Part shown: positions 7,232-14,572 of the stretch, piece after piece
How the letters are laid out: each line of letters starts with the position of its first letter
Position numbering within the stretch: position 1 is the stretch's first letter
Origin: DASUAS01 sp035763625
Lineage (GTDB): Bacteria > Actinomycetota > Acidimicrobiia > IMCC26256 > DASPTH01
Direction of reading: 5' to 3'
NCBI GenBank assembly: GCA_035763625.1
Contig: DASUAS010000241.1
Span: 1 to 27,681 of the forward strand
Length of the DNA: 27,681 bases
Program-made: the position numbers and the translations under genes
Notes under the pieces: model-generated
Database searches by the model: none
Told to the model about the DNA's origin: nothing
The model's input: the letters and a program-made list of their open reading frames with translations, nothing else

Positions 7232-8092
7232 TCAGAGCGCGTCGTCCGCGAGCAGCTCCATGGGGTCGCGCATGCGCACCATCCCGAGGTAGCCGCCGCC
7301 GTCGGCGATGGCGTCGTGCACCGCGTATCCGAGCAGCGCCTGTGCGCGCGGCGAGAGCGTGCGGGCCACGTCGGGCGGCACTGCCAGCGAGTTGTTCTCC
7401 TCGGTGCGGAGCCAGCCGAGGGTGAAGCTCACGTGCGCGCCGAGGCGCCACTCGTCGGCGGTCGAGTTGGTGCCTGCGTAGTGGATGGTGGAGCCGAGGT
7501 AGACGACCGCACCGCCGGGCGGCACGACTGCGTCGGCGACGTCGTCGGGCTGCGGGTGCCGGTCGCGCGGCCACCGGTGGCTGCCCGGGACGACGCGCGT
7601 CGCGCCGGTGTCGACGCGGAAGTCGGTCAGCGCGACGAGCGACGCGACCTGGAGCTCGTCGTGCGGACGGGGGAAGTGCGGCCACACGTCCTCGTCGCGG
7701 TGGGCGAACTGCGCCTCGGCACCAGGACCGCGGGCGATGAGATGGCCCAAGTTGAGCTGGTAGCGCGAGCACGAGGGGAGGAGGACGGCGTCGCAGATCG
7801 CGGTGTACGTGGGATGCGCGATCACCTCGTCGGCGAACGTGGGTGACACCGCCGCGAGCGCCGACACGTGCTTGGTGTGCGGGCCGTAGAACGCCTGCAC
7901 GGCGGGGTTCACGGTGCGCATGCCGGCTTCAGCCGCTGCGACCGCATCGTCGACCTCGGTGCGGATGGCCGCGACCGTCGCCGGCGGTATGAACGAGTCG
8001 ATCAGCACCGCGCCGTCGTCCCGCAGCGCGGCGATCAGCGCGTCGGGATCGCTCGTGTCCGGGATCCGGGCGACCGATGCCACCGGAGTCAT
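7232..8092 (-). CDS. Phytanoyl-CoA dioxygenase (PhyH) family Fe(II)/2-oxoglutarate oxygenase
   Basis: A 286-residue protein with a double-stranded beta-helix core. The iron facial triad is visible as His131 and Asp133 (AHRDEDVW) and His204 (STIHYAG), with Arg216 (EWRLG) placed to bind 2-oxoglutarate. GATRVVPGSHRWP (163-175) is the usual PhyH loop. The predicted reaction is hydroxylation of an aliphatic or CoA-linked substrate, with decarboxylation of 2-oxoglutarate to succinate. The ATG at 8092 overlaps the stop of the LLM oxidoreductase (ATGA, 8089-8092). The frame is open further upstream, but the overlap and N-terminus argue for this start. It lies in an oxidative operon with an LLM enzyme and an alcohol dehydrogenase. 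Confidence 0.92.
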   Translation of the reverse strand: MTPVASVARIPDTSDPDALIAALRDDGAVLIDSFIPPATVAAIRTEVDDAVAAAEAGMRTVNPAVQAFYGPHTKHVSALAAVSPTFADEVIAHPTYTAICDAVLLPSCSRYQLNLGHLIARGPGAEAQFAHRDEDVWPHFPRPHDELQVASLVALTDFRVDTGATRVVPGSHRWPRDRHPQPDDVADAVVPPGGAVVYLGSTIHYAGTNSTADEWRLGAHVSFTLGWLRTEENNSLAVPPDVARTLSPRAQALLGYAVHDAIADGGGYLGMVRMRDPMELLADDAL

Positions 8093-9063
8093 CCCTGCGC
8101 GCGCTCGACTACCTCGACCGCGTGCTCGAGGTAGGGCCACGCGATCTTGGGCGGAATGCCGCCGCACAGCGGCATCAGCATCAGAGGCATGCCGCTCTTG
8201 ACGATCTCGGTGGCCTCCTCGGTGCTGTAGATCTTGTGCGCGGGCGAGGTCGCCCGCAGCTCGTCGACCGTCTGCGCGTGGGAGATGCTGGCGGTGGTCT
8301 CGTCGCCGGGATTCCAGTCGCCGTACATCTTCACGTCGTGGAGGATGTACTCGCCGACCTCGGCCCACGCCTTGTCGACGTCGTCGGCGACGAACATCGT
8401 CGTGGCCGCGTCCTTCGGGGGCAGCTGCGCCATCCCCGGCTCGAAGCCGTGCTCGCGGCACGACTGCTCGTAGGCCTCCTTCATGCCTGCGAGATCGCTC
8501 TGGGCGAAGAACCCGAGTCCGTAGCGGCCGGCGCGCTTGGCCGCCGCGATCGAACCACCACCCCACATCACCATCGGGCCGCCCGGGGTGATCGGCGCCG
8601 GGGTGACGTGGATGCGGCGGCCCTCGTGCTCGAACGGCTCACCCGTCTTCGCCTTGAGGAGCAGCTGCAGCTTCTCCTCCACGACGGCGCCGCGCCGTTT
8701 CCAGTCGATGCCGTACATCTCGAACTCCTCGGGCCGGTAGCCCAACCCGAGCGTGTACGACAGCCGGCCCTTGCTGATGATGTCGAGGACGATCATGTCC
8801 TCGGCGAGGCGGATCGGGTCGTAGAACGCGAGGAGCGCGGCCGCGATGCTGATGTGCAGGGTGTGGGTACGTGCGGCCATCGCCGACGCCAGCAGCAGCG
8901 GCGAGGGGATGTATCCGTCGGACGACGTGTGGTGCTCGGAGATCACCGCGGCCATGCAGCCGCGGGTCTCGGCCCACTCCGCCATGTCGATCGCGGCCTG
9001 GTAGAGGTCGGTGGTCGCACCGCCGAACTCTGGTGCGCGCATGTCGAAGCGCATCATGAACAT
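8089..9063 (-). CDS. LLM-class (luciferase-like) flavin/F420-dependent oxidoreductase
   Basis: A 324-residue TIM barrel starting MFMMRFDMRAPEFG. It shows the family's SEHHTSSDGYIPSPLLLASAMAARTHTL block (42-69), DPIRLAEDMIVLDIISKGR (82-100), LGLGYRPEEFEMYG near 104-117 and the PVxWGGGS-like loop at about 165-171. These are flavin- or F420-dependent monooxygenases and dehydrogenases; short motifs do not separate the cofactors. There is no acyl chain-specific signature. Start at ATG 9063, 33 bases downstream of the zinc alcohol dehydrogenase, and it is coupled to the PhyH gene. Likely job: an oxidation step on a hydrophobic or cyclic substrate. Confidence 0.92.
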   Translation of the reverse strand: MFMMRFDMRAPEFGGATTDLYQAAIDMAEWAETRGCMAAVISEHHTSSDGYIPSPLLLASAMAARTHTLHISIAAALLAFYDPIRLAEDMIVLDIISKGRLSYTLGLGYRPEEFEMYGIDWKRRGAVVEEKLQLLLKAKTGEPFEHEGRRIHVTPAPITPGGPMVMWGGGSIAAAKRAGRYGLGFFAQSDLAGMKEAYEQSCREHGFEPGMAQLPPKDAATTMFVADDVDKAWAEVGEYILHDVKMYGDWNPGDETTASISHAQTVDELRATSPAHKIYSTEEATEIVKSGMPLMLMPLCGGIPPKIAWPYLEHAVEVVERAQG

Positions 9064-9096
9064 CGCGGGTCCCCCCAGGGTCCGTGTGGCGTGCGG

Positions 9097-10200
9097 TCAG
9101 AACGTGAGGACGCCGCGGGCGAGGGTGCCGTGGTGCATGTCCTCGACGACGGTGTGGAAGTCCTCCATCGGGTAGGTCTTGCTGACCATCGCGTCGAGGT
9201 CGAGCAGCCCCTTCTTGTAGAGATCGACGATCACCGGGATGTCGCGCTGCGCGCGGACGCCGCCGGCGCGGCTGCCGATGATGCCGCGGTCGACCTGCGT
9301 GAGGTGCGTGATCGGGATCGCGTAGGTGACGCCCGGCGCGGGCACGCCGACCTGTACGCACACGCCGCCCCACTCGAGGCACATCACGGCCTGCTCGGTG
9401 ACGGCGGGGTGACCGACGCACTCGAACGACCAGTTGACCCCGCCGGCGCCGAACGGGCCGTCGGGCATCTCGGGCGAGAAGGGGAGCAGCTCCTTGATCG
9501 CCTCGACCGGGTTCGTCTCGGCGGCGTTGATGAAGTGGGTGGCGCCGAGCTGGAGGGCCAGCTCACCCTTCGAAGGCATGGTGTCGACGGCGATGATGTG
9601 GTTGGCGGCCTTGATGCGCAGGGCCTGGATGGTGGAGAGGCCCACACCGCCGGCGCCGAAGACGGCCACGTTGTCGCCCGGTTGCACGTTGGCCCGGTTG
9701 AACACCGAGCCCATGCCGGTGACCACGCCGCAGGCGATGAGGCACGCCGAGGTGAGCGGCACCTCCTTGTCGATCGGGACCGCCTGCACCTCCTTCACGA
9801 CCGTCATCTCCGCGAACGACGAGGTGGCCGCGAAGTTGCCCGCGGGCTCCCCGCCGACGGTGAAGATCTCGCGGCGGTTGCCGAGGGTCTTGCGGCACCA
9901 GGTGGGCTTGCCCACGGAGCACTGGTCGCAGATGCCGCAGTTGGAGACGGTGGCGATGACGACGTGGTCACCCGGCTTCACCCGGGTGACGAGCGAGCCG
10001 ACCGCCTCGACGATCCCGGCGCCCTCGTGGCCCATCAGCGACGGCGCCGGCCAGGGGATGGTGCCGTCGATCAGGCTGACGTCGCTGTGGCACACCCCGG
10101 CCGCGGCGAGCCGGACCAGCACCTCGTCGGGCCCCGGGTCGATGACCTCGACGTCGTTGCGGACCTCCGCACCCTCACCGTTGAACACGATTCCACGCAT
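9097..10200 (-). CDS. Zinc-dependent alcohol dehydrogenase (MDR superfamily)
   Basis: A 367-residue medium-chain dehydrogenase, full length for the family. Catalytic zinc ligands are Cys37, His58 (GHEG) and Cys157 (ACGVVTG); structural zinc ligands are Cys88, Cys91, Cys94 and Cys102. The NAD-binding loop GAGGVG is at 182-187. It resembles the class III-like alcohol dehydrogenases abundant in actinobacteria, some of which work with mycofactocin and NDMA; no mycofactocin gene is visible here. ATG 10200 is preferred to an upstream in-frame GTG at 10227, because it gives the usual MRGIVF start and has a TAGGGT -10 element exactly 7 bases before it. It probably oxidises a primary alcohol to an aldehyde and leads the operon to the LLM and PhyH genes. 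Confidence 0.94.
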   Translation of the reverse strand: MRGIVFNGEGAEVRNDVEVIDPGPDEVLVRLAAAGVCHSDVSLIDGTIPWPAPSLMGHEGAGIVEAVGSLVTRVKPGDHVVIATVSNCGICDQCSVGKPTWCRKTLGNRREIFTVGGEPAGNFAATSSFAEMTVVKEVQAVPIDKEVPLTSACLIACGVVTGMGSVFNRANVQPGDNVAVFGAGGVGLSTIQALRIKAANHIIAVDTMPSKGELALQLGATHFINAAETNPVEAIKELLPFSPEMPDGPFGAGGVNWSFECVGHPAVTEQAVMCLEWGGVCVQVGVPAPGVTYAIPITHLTQVDRGIIGSRAGGVRAQRDIPVIVDLYKKGLLDLDAMVSKTYPMEDFHTVVEDMHHGTLARGVLTF

Positions 10201-10207
10201 GGGCCGC

Positions 10208-10213
10208 ACCCTA
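10208..10213 (-). promoter_or_regulatory. -10 element for a leaderless start at 10200
   Basis: TAGGGT on the minus strand followed by GCGGCCC (7 bases) and the ATG at 10200. The spacing places the transcript start on the start codon. A nested inverted repeat (10234-10280) begins where the -35 region would lie. Confidence 0.5.
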
Positions 10214-10233
10214 TCGCCGACCGCCAAAGCACG

Positions 10234-10280
10234 AGGTTGCGTCGTTCGTACGTGTCATACACGTAGCGGTGACGCAACCT
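10234..10280. promoter_or_regulatory. Nested inverted repeat: terminator of the SDR operon and/or operator of the alcohol dehydrogenase promoter
   Basis: The outer arms are a perfect 10-base pair, AGGTTGCGTC (10234-10243) and GACGCAACCT (10271-10280). The inner arms are a perfect 7-base pair, TACGTGT (10249-10255) and ACACGTA (10259-10265), around a CAT loop, with 5-base mismatched segments between the stems. It sits 27 bases after the stop of the SDR operon and reaches the -35 region of the alcohol dehydrogenase promoter. It could be a hairpin terminator without a T run, a TetR-type operator (the 17-base inner palindrome), or both. Confidence 0.6.
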
Positions 10281-10306
10281 GGTACGGGCAGGCCGTCGGG
10301 TGGCAG

Positions 10307-11086
10307 TCAGAAGGCCATGAAGCCGCCGCCGTCGACCATGAGGGTCTGGCCGGTCATGTAGCGGGCGAGGTCGCTGGCGAGGAAGACGGCGACGGGGCCG
10401 ATGTCGGGCTCGGGGTCGCCGATGCGGCGCAGCGGGGTGCGGCCGACGAGCAGGCCGTCGGTGAAGACGGGGCTGGTCTCGGCCACGGTCTCCATCGCCG
10501 GGGTCATCGCAACGGGTCCGATGCAGTTGACCCGCACGCCGGCCGGACCCCACTCGCGGGCCAGGCTCTTGGCCAGCCCGCGCTGCGCGGCCTTGGCCAC
10601 GCCGTACGCGGGCAGGTACGGGCTGCCTTCGACGCCCGCGGCCGACGTGATGAGGATCAGCGAGCCCTGGTCGGCCTCGAGGTGCGGGTACGCCACCTGC
10701 GCGCACAGGTACGACGCCCGCACCGCGGTGTCGAGCATCGCCTGCCAGGTGTCGTCGGGGACGTCCTCGATCGGACGGGGCTCACCGACGGGGGCGAGCG
10801 CGTTGTGCACCATCACGTCGAGGGCACCGAACTCGTCGACCGCGCACGCCACCGCGGCCTCGACGTCGGCGCGCTCGGTGACGTCGCAGCGGATCGACCG
10901 GGCCGCGCCGCCGCGCTCTTCGACCTCGCGCGCGACGACGTCGCCGGTCTCGGTGCGACGCGCCGCGATCACGATGTTGGCGCCGTGCGTTGCGCAGGCG
11001 AGCGCGATCCCGCGTCCGACGCCACCGCCGGCGCCGGTCACGACGACCGTCTTGCCTTCGAGCAGACGCGCGTTCGTTGCGGTCAC
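10307..11086 (-). CDS. Short-chain dehydrogenase/reductase, catalytically complete
   Basis: A 259-residue classical SDR with TGAGGGVG at 17-24, Ser148, Tyr161 and Lys165 (YGVAK), and the C-terminal MTGQTLMVDGG signature. The GTG start at 11086 overlaps the stop of the degenerate SDR by 4 bases (GTGA). It is the last gene of the minus-strand operon that begins at 14548. The closest relative in the window by eye is the SDR at 11775-12569, as both end RYMTGQTLM(V/A)DGG, suggesting local duplication. Likely a 3-hydroxyacyl-CoA or alcohol dehydrogenase. Because its neighbour lacks catalytic residues, the two may form a mixed oligomer. Confidence 0.93.
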   Translation of the reverse strand: MTATNARLLEGKTVVVTGAGGGVGRGIALACATHGANIVIAARRTETGDVVAREVEERGGAARSIRCDVTERADVEAAVACAVDEFGALDVMVHNALAPVGEPRPIEDVPDDTWQAMLDTAVRASYLCAQVAYPHLEADQGSLILITSAAGVEGSPYLPAYGVAKAAQRGLAKSLAREWGPAGVRVNCIGPVAMTPAMETVAETSPVFTDGLLVGRTPLRRIGDPEPDIGPVAVFLASDLARYMTGQTLMVDGGGFMAF

Positions 11087-11766
11087 AAGCCCACCCAGGT
11101 GCCGCCGTCGGCGACGAGCGTCGCCGCGGTGAGGAAGTGCGCGTCGGGATCGTCGAGCAGCGCGATCAACGGCGCGAGGTCGTCGGACACGCGGCCCGCG
11201 CTGCCGAACGCGGGCGTCGACAGCGAGATCGCCCGGGTCAACGAGTCGGCGGCCTCGGGATCGACCCAGTGGTGTGGCGCCGCGGCGACGGTGTTGACGG
11301 TCGCGTCGTCGACGCCCCACTGTCGTCCGCAGGCCTTGGCCAGCACCCGGATGCCTTCGGCGACGGCCGCGAGCATGGTGAACTCGGCCGCGCCGGCCAT
11401 GCCGACCGTCGGGACGACGAACACGAGCGAACCCGAGCTCGACTTCAGAGGGCCCGAGCTGGCACGGGCCAGCCACCACGCGGCGGCGAGGCTGTGCTCG
11501 CAACCGTCGGCCCACTCGTCGTCGGAGAGGTCGAGGAAGCGGTGAGGCGTGACCACACCCGGCGCCAGCCAGGTGTGCACGACCTGGTCGATGCCGTGGA
11601 GACGGGCGTCGGCGGCGGCGATCGCGTCGCGCACCGCGTCCTCGGACTCGAACGTGCAGTCGAGTGGGATCGCGCCGATGCCGAGCGCGTCGAAGCCGTC
11701 GATCAGACCTTCGGCGAGGGTGCCGTCGCCGGTGACGACGACGCTGCGGTCGATGATCGGGCCCAT
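11083..11766 (-). CDS. Degenerate SDR-fold protein lacking catalytic residues
   Basis: A 227-residue protein with an SDR layout, recognisable from VVVTG at 9-13 and the C-terminal FLTAATLVADGGTWVG. The glycine-rich loop is broken (TGDGTLAEG at 12-20 instead of TGxxxGxG). Where YxxxK is expected it has F129 and A133 (FTMLA, followed by AVAEG, which matches the normal AAVEG context), and the catalytic Ser position is Pro/Thr. Thus it should neither bind NAD(P) normally nor catalyse. The frame is intact, with a good GGGAG site (11770-11774) before ATG 11766, and it is coupled at both ends, so it is not a decaying pseudogene. A structural or regulatory partner of the flanking SDRs is the best guess, as in BbsCD, where one SDR subunit is inactive. 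Confidence 0.85.
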   Translation of the reverse strand: MGPIIDRSVVVTGDGTLAEGLIDGFDALGIGAIPLDCTFESEDAVRDAIAAADARLHGIDQVVHTWLAPGVVTPHRFLDLSDDEWADGCEHSLAAAWWLARASSGPLKSSSGSLVFVVPTVGMAGAAEFTMLAAVAEGIRVLAKACGRQWGVDDATVNTVAAAPHHWVDPEAADSLTRAISLSTPAFGSAGRVSDDLAPLIALLDDPDAHFLTAATLVADGGTWVGL

Positions 11767-11774
11767 ACGTCTCC

Positions 11775-12569
11775 CTAGATGAGCATGATGGCGCCGCCGT
11801 CGGCCATGAGCGTCTGGCCGGTCATGTAGCGGCTGGCGTCGGAGACGAGGAACTGCACGACGGGTCCGATGTCGTCGACCGCGTCGCCGTCGCGCGGGAT
11901 CGGCTGGTTGGCGTAGGTCTCGGCGAACATCTTCGCCCGCACCGGATCCTCGTCGGACGGGGGCACGCGGTGCGCGGCCGACACCGGGCACAGGCAGTTG
12001 ACGGTGATGCCGAACTTGCCCCACTCGCGCGCCGCCGAGCGCGTGAGCGCGCGGATCGCCTCCTTCGACGACGCGTAGGGCGCGTAGCCCACGGCACCGA
12101 GCAGCGCGGCGTTGGAGCCCATGGTGACGATGCGCCCGCGGCCCTGCTCCTGCATGTGTGGGAACACCGCCTGCATCCCCCAGAGCGTGCCCTTGGGCCC
12201 GGTGCTCAGGAGCACGTCCATGTCGTGCTCGGTGATCTCGGCGAAGGGGGTGACCGAACGGAACGTCTGCGCGTTGGCGACCAGCGCGTCGACCTTCCCG
12301 AACTGCGTCACCGTCTGCTCGACGAGCGCGAACGCGCCGGCGCGGTCGGCGACGTCCAACGTCGTCGCCAGGTGGGGCGCGCCGAGCGCGTCGAGCTCGG
12401 CCGAGACGTCGTCGAGCGCGGCTCGTCGTCGGGCGGTGATCACGACCGACGCGCCGTGTCGCGCGAGGTGCAGCGCGATGCCGCGTCCGACGCCCTTCGA
12501 GCCACCGGTGACGATGACGACGTGCCCCTCGACCGAGCTCGGATCGTTCGGATCGCTCATCTCGCTCAC
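11775..12569 (-). CDS. Short-chain dehydrogenase/reductase, catalytically complete
   Basis: A classical SDR with TGGSKGVG at 21-28, Ser152, Tyr165 and Lys169 (YASSK), and the RYMTGQTLMADGG tail. With the GTG at 12569, which overlaps the DUF1214 stop by 4 bases (GTGA), it has 264 residues; an ATG at 12560 would give 261. Neither has a clear ribosome binding site, and coupling favours the GTG. The active-site cleft contains LCPVSAAHRVPP after the usual VN, an insertion-like substrate loop. It probably works on a CoA-linked or cyclic alcohol in the same pathway as the other two SDR-fold proteins of this operon. Confidence 0.92.
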   Translation of the reverse strand: MSEMSDPNDPSSVEGHVVIVTGGSKGVGRGIALHLARHGASVVITARRRAALDDVSAELDALGAPHLATTLDVADRAGAFALVEQTVTQFGKVDALVANAQTFRSVTPFAEITEHDMDVLLSTGPKGTLWGMQAVFPHMQEQGRGRIVTMGSNAALLGAVGYAPYASSKEAIRALTRSAAREWGKFGITVNCLCPVSAAHRVPPSDEDPVRAKMFAETYANQPIPRDGDAVDDIGPVVQFLVSDASRYMTGQTLMADGGAIMLI

Positions 12570-13744
12570 GTGCGGTACCGCCACGAGACGTGCGCGGACC
12601 GGGCCCGCAGCTCGTCGGCCCGCGCCTCGGGGTCGACACGCGGATGGTCGTCGGGGAGGTGCTCGTCGAGCGCGGCCAGCGGCACCACCTCGCTGCGGAT
12701 CGACGGCGATTCGGGCGGGCGGAACCACCGGGCGGTGGTGAGGAGGTCGGCACGACCCGCGGTGTCGAGCCAGTTGGCGGTGCCGGTGTCGACCCCAGCC
12801 AGCACGATGCGCACGAGACCGTCGCCATCGGCGAGCACCTGACGGTGGTTGCGGCTGGTGACGCGCGTCGCGTAGTCGAGCGGCTCGTACCAGGCCGGCG
12901 TGTACGAGCTCACGCCCCACAGCGCAGCCGCCGACGGATCGAGCTCGAGGATCAGCGCCTCGTCATCGCGCAACGACACGAATCCGTGGCTGTAGATGAT
13001 GTCCTGCACGCCGCGTCCCGAGACGTCGGGCACGCCGAACTGGTTCGGGCTCTGCGCCGCCCGCATGCGGGCCTGGAGGTCGCGGAAGTAGACGCTCGAG
13101 TGCTCGACCTCGTGGACTGCGGTCTCGAGCATCTGCGCGACCCGCTCGGCGCTCACCGACGGCGCCGACGTGCCCTGGGTGTCGAGACGCTCGATGACGA
13201 ACGTGGCCGGCTCCGCGGCCACCCAGGTGAAGTAGTAGTCGCGCACGTGCACGAAGCCGGGTCCCGGTGCGAGCGGCAACCACGTCCCGGGCCGCTCGTC
13301 GCCGCCGAGCGCGATCTCGAACGTGTCGCCGGGTCCGAGTCCGAGCGCGGATGCCGTGAGCTCGGTGGCGACCTCGACGCCGCCGCTTTGGGTGGTGCCG
13401 CCCTTGAGCTGGAGCACGAACTCCTCACAGGCTCCCATCCGTCCGGAGACGCGGTAGGTGCCGGCGCCGTCGATCGCAGCGCGACGCGCGACCTGGTCGA
13501 CGTTCGGCCCGCCCCACGCGTACGTGGGGTCGGCGCTGCGGAAGAACGCGGGCCGTTCGGGATCGCCGTATCCGGTCGCGTACGTGAACCAGCACGCGAC
13601 CTGGGTCGCGAGGTGGCGGGCGCCCTCGGCGCGACCCTGGGGGTCGTCGGGCCAGCCGTCGCCCAGGATCTCCTCGCCCATCGCCGCCAGCCGCTCGCAC
13701 ACCTCGCGCCAGGCCGCGCCCGACGTGACGCCCGCCGCGTCCAT
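12566..13744 (-). CDS. DUF1214 domain protein (first of two in the window)
   Basis: A 392-residue protein with DUF1214 in its C-terminal part. The diagnostic stretch is NWLDTAGRADLLTTARWFRP from about residue 325, where the second DUF1214 protein in this window has NWLDTGGHRVGTIFWRY, and both end near (S/C)EVVP(L/V). No signal peptide or membrane segment is visible, and the N-terminal half is rich in beta-strand-like segments. The reaction is unknown; family members recur in actinobacterial lipid/steroid-like catabolic regions. The start at ATG 13744 overlaps the stop of a 20-codon small ORF (TGATG) and lacks its own Shine-Dalgarno sequence. The frame stays open upstream to 13873, but those codons overlap the small ORF and the thioesterase. 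The stop is coupled to the next SDR. Confidence 0.88.
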   Translation of the reverse strand: MDAAGVTSGAAWREVCERLAAMGEEILGDGWPDDPQGRAEGARHLATQVACWFTYATGYGDPERPAFFRSADPTYAWGGPNVDQVARRAAIDGAGTYRVSGRMGACEEFVLQLKGGTTQSGGVEVATELTASALGLGPGDTFEIALGGDERPGTWLPLAPGPGFVHVRDYYFTWVAAEPATFVIERLDTQGTSAPSVSAERVAQMLETAVHEVEHSSVYFRDLQARMRAAQSPNQFGVPDVSGRGVQDIIYSHGFVSLRDDEALILELDPSAAALWGVSSYTPAWYEPLDYATRVTSRNHRQVLADGDGLVRIVLAGVDTGTANWLDTAGRADLLTTARWFRPPESPSIRSEVVPLAALDEHLPDDHPRVDPEARADELRARSAHVSWRYRT

Positions 13745-13806
13745 CAGCCCGGGTCCGTTCCGCTGCGGCGTCCCGGCCTCCGGCCACGTCTCCGCTGCAT
13801 GTCCAT
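13744..13806 (-). CDS. 20-codon arginine-rich small ORF A between thioesterase and DUF1214 genes
   Basis: Encodes MDMQRRRGRRPGRRSGTDPG. Its ATG (13806) overlaps the thioesterase stop as TGATG, and its own stop overlaps the DUF1214 start as TGATG (13742-13746). A strong site, GGAGAGG (13812-13818), lies 5 bases upstream. It is related to small ORF B at 14486-14548: the first 41 bases match at 36 positions by my alignment, with one single-base gap, and the length is identical. It may be a ribosome-loading or leader ORF for the downstream gene. Whether the peptide is stable or functional is unknown. Confidence 0.6.
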   Translation of the reverse strand: MDMQRRRGRRPGRRSGTDPG

Positions 13807-14486
13807 CAGCGCCTCTCCGACACGAAGATGGCGGTGGCCTCGGCGGTGATCTTCCCGTCGACCACGACTTCACCCGACGTGTAGCTCTTGCGTCCGTCCT
13901 GACCGGTGAACCGACCGAAGATGTCGACCGGCACGCCGTACGGGGTGGCGCCCTTGAGCGACGTGGTGAGCGACACCGTCATGCCGGTCGCGCCCGACAC
14001 CAGCGCAGCGATGCCCAGCACCTCGTCGAGCGCGCACGCGAGCACGCCGCCGTACACCCGCCCCGGTGAGCCGCTGTGCTGTGGACCGAACGTGCAGCGC
14101 GCGTGCACCTCGACCGGGGTGGGCGGTGTGCCGGGCGGAGGCTCTTTGGGCCGGCGGACCCACTCGACCGGTGGCGCCTGCGGGTTGAGGCGACCGGAGC
14201 CGGCCTGGGTGAGGCTCTCGACGCGGCCGTCGGCGTGGCGGGCGAGGAACATCGCGTCGGGCCGTTGCGCGGCGCGCAGCCGTGCGGTGAGGTCGGCGAG
14301 CTCGGCGACGGCCTGCGCGCGCACGCCGGCGTCGACGTCGGTCAGGACGACCGCGGCGGTCAGCTCACGCGTCGCGGCGACGAGCTCGAACGCGGCCGCG
14401 GGGATCTCGGCCGGGTCGGGGAGTGCGTCGCCCGCCAGCTCGGCCACACGCGCCGCGGACACCGGAGTGCGGGCGGGCTCGTCCAT
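13806..14486 (-). CDS. PaaI-family hotdog-fold acyl-CoA thioesterase
   Basis: A 226-residue protein whose C-terminal half (from about 125) is a hotdog domain with QHSGSPGRVYGGVLACALDEVLG (136-158). This matches the PaaI/HGG(V/L)-type helix, with Asp154/Glu155 near the catalytic position and Gly146-Gly147 in place of the usual HGG. The first 120 residues form an alanine/arginine-rich helical extension (about 10-75) that usual 140-residue thioesterases lack. It would hydrolyse an acyl-CoA to the free acid and CoA. The start is taken as ATG 14486, which overlaps the stop of small ORF B (TGATG); an ATG at 14492 is an alternative. The stop in turn overlaps small ORF A. Confidence 0.87.
   Translation of the reverse strand: MDEPARTPVSAARVAELAGDALPDPAEIPAAAFELVAATRELTAAVVLTDVDAGVRAQAVAELADLTARLRAAQRPDAMFLARHADGRVESLTQAGSGRLNPQAPPVEWVRRPKEPPPGTPPTPVEVHARCTFGPQHSGSPGRVYGGVLACALDEVLGIAALVSGATGMTVSLTTSLKGATPYGVPVDIFGRFTGQDGRKSYTSGEVVVDGKITAEATAIFVSERR
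13812..13818 (-). promoter_or_regulatory. Ribosome binding site for small ORF A
   Basis: GGAGAGG on the minus strand, 5 bases before the ATG at 13806, lies within the last codons of the thioesterase. No equally good site precedes the DUF1214 start at 13744, so ribosomes probably reach DUF1214 through the small ORF. Confidence 0.6.
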
Positions 14487-14548
14487 CACCATCGTCGATT
14501 TCGCCCTGGCGTCCCGGCCGTCCGGCGACGCCTCCGCTGCATCTCCAT
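14486..14548 (-). CDS. 20-codon arginine-rich small ORF B at the head of the operon
   Basis: Encodes MEMQRRRRRTAGTPGRNRRW and ends in TGATG with the thioesterase start. It is homologous to small ORF A and has the same length. A TAACGT -10 hexamer lies exactly 7 bases before the ATG, predicting a leaderless transcript whose first codon is the start of this ORF. It could be a leader peptide (no run of a single regulatory amino acid apart from arginine is present), a ribosome loader for a gene without its own site, or a functional cationic peptide. Confidence 0.6.
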   Translation of the reverse strand: MEMQRRRRRTAGTPGRNRRW

Positions 14549-14555
14549 CTGGTCG

Positions 14556-14561
14556 ACGTTA
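14556..14561 (-). promoter_or_regulatory. -10 element for the leaderless operon start at 14548
   Basis: TAACGT on the minus strand, then CGACCAG (7 bases) and ATG 14548. It is 11 bases from the opposite-facing -10 of the SMP-30 gene, so both promoters share the same short DNA segment. Confidence 0.5.
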
Positions 14562-14572
14562 CACAGGACCGG

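Noticed and set aside
8077..11545. Very long plus-strand frames (729 and 703 codons) across the LLM, alcohol dehydrogenase and SDR genes.
   Set aside because: The minus-strand genes have complete catalytic motifs and family-length frames; the plus-strand translations show no domain.
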